From assembly GCA_045589455.1 (NCBI GenBank), contig JAZNPC010000018.1, positions 1 through 6,041 on the forward strand: a stretch of DNA of 6,041 nt. Direction: 5' to 3'. This document shows positions 4,467 to 6,041 of the stretch, piece by piece. The DNA comes from RGIG990 sp045589455 (GTDB lineage: Bacteria > Verrucomicrobiota > Kiritimatiellia > RFP12 > UBA3636). How positions within the stretch are numbered: position 1 is the first letter of the stretch; each line of letters starts with the position of its first letter. The notes below the pieces were generated by a model. It did not search any database. It saw nothing but the letters and a program-made list of their open reading frames with translations, and was not told where the DNA came from. The position numbers and the translations under genes were made by a program.

Positions 4467-5792
4467 TTACACTAATGCAGCAGCCGCAACTGACTGACCT
4501 AAACGCTTAGCTTTTTCATCTGGCATTGTGATTTGAACATCTTTTAGCTCAGGATATTCCTCTGCAACAACCTTGCGAGCTGTCTCAAGGATTATCTCAC
4601 CACCCTGTCCTGTTGTTACTCGACCAAGAATTAGAAGACTATCAAAATCATAGAACTCATGATACCATGCCACATTGTGTCCAAGGTACATACCAATTGT
4701 CTTATAAAGCTCTTCAGCAATTGGAGAATTTTCCTTCATCATTGCCTGAACCTTAAGTAGGCGCTCTGGCAATGGCATATCTGCAGGGAATTCAACGCCA
4801 GCCTTAACTGCTAGGTGGTTTACTGCCTGCTGAGAAAAATACATTGCGCCAACGCCTGTATCGCCAGACCACTCATCTGCTGGTGCATTCTCATCAAGAT
4901 CTGCTGTAGCAAATGCTAGCTCATTTAAGCGACCAGTTACTGCGCCATTTTTATCAATAAAGCCAACTGCCTCACTAGAGCCCATTGCAACGCCTAGCAC
5001 GCCATTTGAGCCACTTGTCAAATATGCGGCAAGTGCTGTTACATCACCATCATTCTCTACATGCACAGGAACATTCCATTCCTTCTGCACACGCTTAAAT
5101 AGCTGCTGAGCCTCCGCATACTTCTCTGGCACAATAGCACGGAAAAGTGATGCTACACGCATTTGATTATCTACAACAATACCAGCTGTGCTACCACCAA
5201 TTGCATCAACACGTGGTAGATGTGAAGCTGCAAGCTTCAAGCCTTCATTAAGCTTTGAGAAATGATATTCTGGATCTGTTGCATTGCGTGGATCCCAAGG
5301 AAATTCATCGCTGAACTTCACCTCTCCATCCTCAACTGCTGAAATCTTAAAATCACTAGCACCTAAATCAAAACCAATGCGGCAACCCTTCCAAGAAACG
5401 CCTGCACCCTCTGAATTATCTTTTGTTTCAGGAATTTCTATTGCACGTGTGCGAACGATTTCCATTTCTTTACCATATGACTTAAGCATCATATCGCGGT
5501 CAAAATCACGAGCTCCACCTGCTGAATATTGTGCTTCAATATATGCACAAATCGCATCTGGTCCTGCCATATGTAGCTTCCAACCGCCTGCTGCCCATAG
5601 AACAAATTTTACAGCACGCTCTGCTAGAACAATAACCTCACGATCCTTCTCCATACCTGTTGGAACAGGAATTGAGAAACGAAAGCAGCGTCCATTATCA
5701 CGCTCCCATGCAAAAACAAAATCAGTACCGCCTTTCTCTGCCTTAAGTGCACGAAGTTTATAAAGCTCTTTTGCTGGTGGAATAAAACTCAT
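4467..5792 (-). CDS. Divergent ROK-family protein (sugar kinase-like) with N-terminal extension
   Basis: A 441-residue protein, longer than the 290-320 residues of usual ROK sugar kinases. The ROK/ASKHA fold begins near residue 137. IGFDLGASDFKISAV (139-153) stands in for the phosphate-1 loop (usually DxGGTK), VENDGDVTALAAY (245-257) holds the catalytic Asp248 of the HEND/NDAN-type motif, and GVLGVAMGSSEAVGFI (264-279) is the phosphate-2 region. The usual zinc motif CxCGxxGCxE is absent; the region 289-316 is rich in Asp, Glu and Ala. Residues 1-130 form an extra domain I do not recognise. Likely activity is phosphorylation of a hexose or amino sugar, but this is inferred. The ATG at 5790-5792 has GGAG 5 nt upstream. 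With nagA two genes away, GlcNAc kinase is one candidate; glucokinase or a non-catalytic regulator are others. Confidence 0.82.
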   Translation of the reverse strand: MSFIPPAKELYKLRALKAEKGGTDFVFAWERDNGRCFRFSIPVPTGMEKDREVIVLAERAVKFVLWAAGGWKLHMAGPDAICAYIEAQYSAGGARDFDRDMMLKSYGKEMEIVRTRAIEIPETKDNSEGAGVSWKGCRIGFDLGASDFKISAVEDGEVKFSDEFPWDPRNATDPEYHFSKLNEGLKLAASHLPRVDAIGGSTAGIVVDNQMRVASLFRAIVPEKYAEAQQLFKRVQKEWNVPVHVENDGDVTALAAYLTSGSNGVLGVAMGSSEAVGFIDKNGAVTGRLNELAFATADLDENAPADEWSGDTGVGAMYFSQQAVNHLAVKAGVEFPADMPLPERLLKVQAMMKENSPIAEELYKTIGMYLGHNVAWYHEFYDFDSLLILGRVTTGQGGEIILETARKVVAEEYPELKDVQITMPDEKAKRLGQSVAAAALV

Positions 5793-5797
5793 ATTTT

Positions 5798-5801
5798 CTC
5801 C
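5798..5801 (-). promoter_or_regulatory. Ribosome binding site of the ROK gene
   Basis: GGAG on the minus strand lies 5 nt before the ATG at 5792 and supports that start. Confidence 0.65.
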
Positions 5802-5835
5802 AAATCGTTAAAGGTAAATATCAAATTATAATTAT

Positions 5836-5870
5836 GTAAAAATTTTACCATCTTTGGAGCACAAAAACAA
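5836..5870 (-). promoter_or_regulatory. Candidate promoter of the ROK gene with overlapping palindrome
   Basis: On the minus strand TTGTTT (5865-5870), 17 bp and TAAAAT (5842-5847) give a weak-to-moderate sigma-70 promoter. The -10 overlaps a perfect small palindrome, GTAAAA-A-TTTTAC (5836-5848), which could be an operator or just AT-rich sequence. A separate TATAAT at 5825-5830 has no good -35 at the right distance. The start is therefore uncertain. Confidence 0.35.
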
Positions 5871-5907
5871 GCAACATTACAAAATATGACAAAGATAAAA
5901 GTGTTAT

Positions 5908-6041
5908 TTGCAAAACTAAATGCACCTGTTTTGGTGCGTTTAGTCGTGCGACAGGGATTAGAGTTGCATAAATATTTTAAAAGTAAGGGGTTTTAGTAAA
6001 AACACAAAGTTTTCTATGGAAAAAGGTGCATTTAGTTGCAA
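5908..6041. repeat. 134-bp segment bounded by 17-19 base inverted repeats
   Basis: The left end TTGCAAAACTAAATGCACC (5908-5926) is the inverse of the right end GGTGCATTTAGTTGCAA (6025-6041), apart from two extra A residues. A third copy, GGTGCGTTTAGT (5933-5944), sits inside, next to the left end. The layout could be a small non-autonomous mobile element, a cluster of operator sites, or a terminator plus operator. It ends exactly at the window edge, so a flanking target duplication cannot be checked. Confidence 0.45.
5915..5944. other. Hairpin of 12 bp upstream of the ROK gene
   Basis: ACTAAATGCACC (5915-5926) and GGTGCGTTTAGT (5933-5944) pair over 12 bp around a 6-nt loop TGTTTT. In plus-strand RNA all 12 pairs form, with one G-U; in minus-strand RNA there is one C-A mismatch. 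On the minus strand the stem is followed by a moderately T-rich stretch (TTTAGTTTTGC), so it could end transcription of a gene to the right of the window. As DNA it could be a dyad operator. Confidence 0.45.

Noticed and set aside
5284..5763. 159-codon plus-strand frame and other plus-strand frames opposite uvrB, nagA and the ROK gene
   Set aside because: They are antisense shadows of well-supported genes with low-complexity, Ser/Ala/Arg-rich translations.
5856..5872. Sigma-54 promoter on the plus strand (GG...GC)
   Set aside because: The GG and GC dinucleotides are 13 bases apart instead of 10, and no gene follows on that strand.
5908..6041. CRISPR array or integron attC site
   Set aside because: The repeats are inverted and unevenly spaced, and lack attC core sites and spacer regularity.

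Overview
All protein genes and the one tRNA in this window lie on the minus strand. They read from right to left: a ROK-family sugar kinase-like gene (4467-5792), tRNA-Tyr (4266-4350), a small FtsB/DivIC-type septum protein gene (3938-4237), nagA (2569-3729) and uvrB (538-2508). The left 537 bases hold no convincing gene but carry dispersed-repeat sequence. The right 250 bases are the leader of the ROK gene and contain a striking set of inverted repeats.

Organism: this is a bacterium with AT-leaning coding DNA, Shine-Dalgarno-led genes and a tRNA with encoded CCA. The left intergenic region has two short repeat types, ATCCGTGTCTATCCGTG-like (133-153) and GCGTC-periodic (450-488). From memory these turn up between genes in the PVC group (Lentisphaerae/Verrucomicrobia), cyanobacteria and other environmental bacteria. 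With the divergent ROK protein, this makes a Lentisphaerae/Verrucomicrobia-like host my best guess, but that is inference only.

Transcription units, as read from the sequence: (1) The ROK gene has its own SD and a plausible but weak promoter. (2) tRNA-Tyr has a strong promoter (TTGACT, 17 bp, TAAATT, extended -10, AT-rich UP-like element). No terminator separates the tRNA from the septum gene 28 nt downstream, so the two probably share a transcript. That transcript ends at an 11-bp hairpin plus U-tract whose loop contains the septum gene's own stop codon. (3) nagA has an excellent promoter (TTGAAT, 17 bp, TATAAT). uvrB follows 60 nt after the nagA stop with no clear promoter of its own, so nagA-uvrB is probably one operon.

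Function: NagA removes acetate from GlcNAc-6-phosphate. A sugar kinase of the ROK superfamily could in principle supply that substrate, but the two genes are in separate units and the ROK protein lacks the usual zinc motif, so this link is speculative. UvrB is the damage-verification helicase of nucleotide excision repair. No CRISPR array, transposase or phage gene was seen. The parts least explained by ordinary annotation are the repeat cluster at 5908-6041, the divergent ROK protein and the repeat-bearing left intergenic region.
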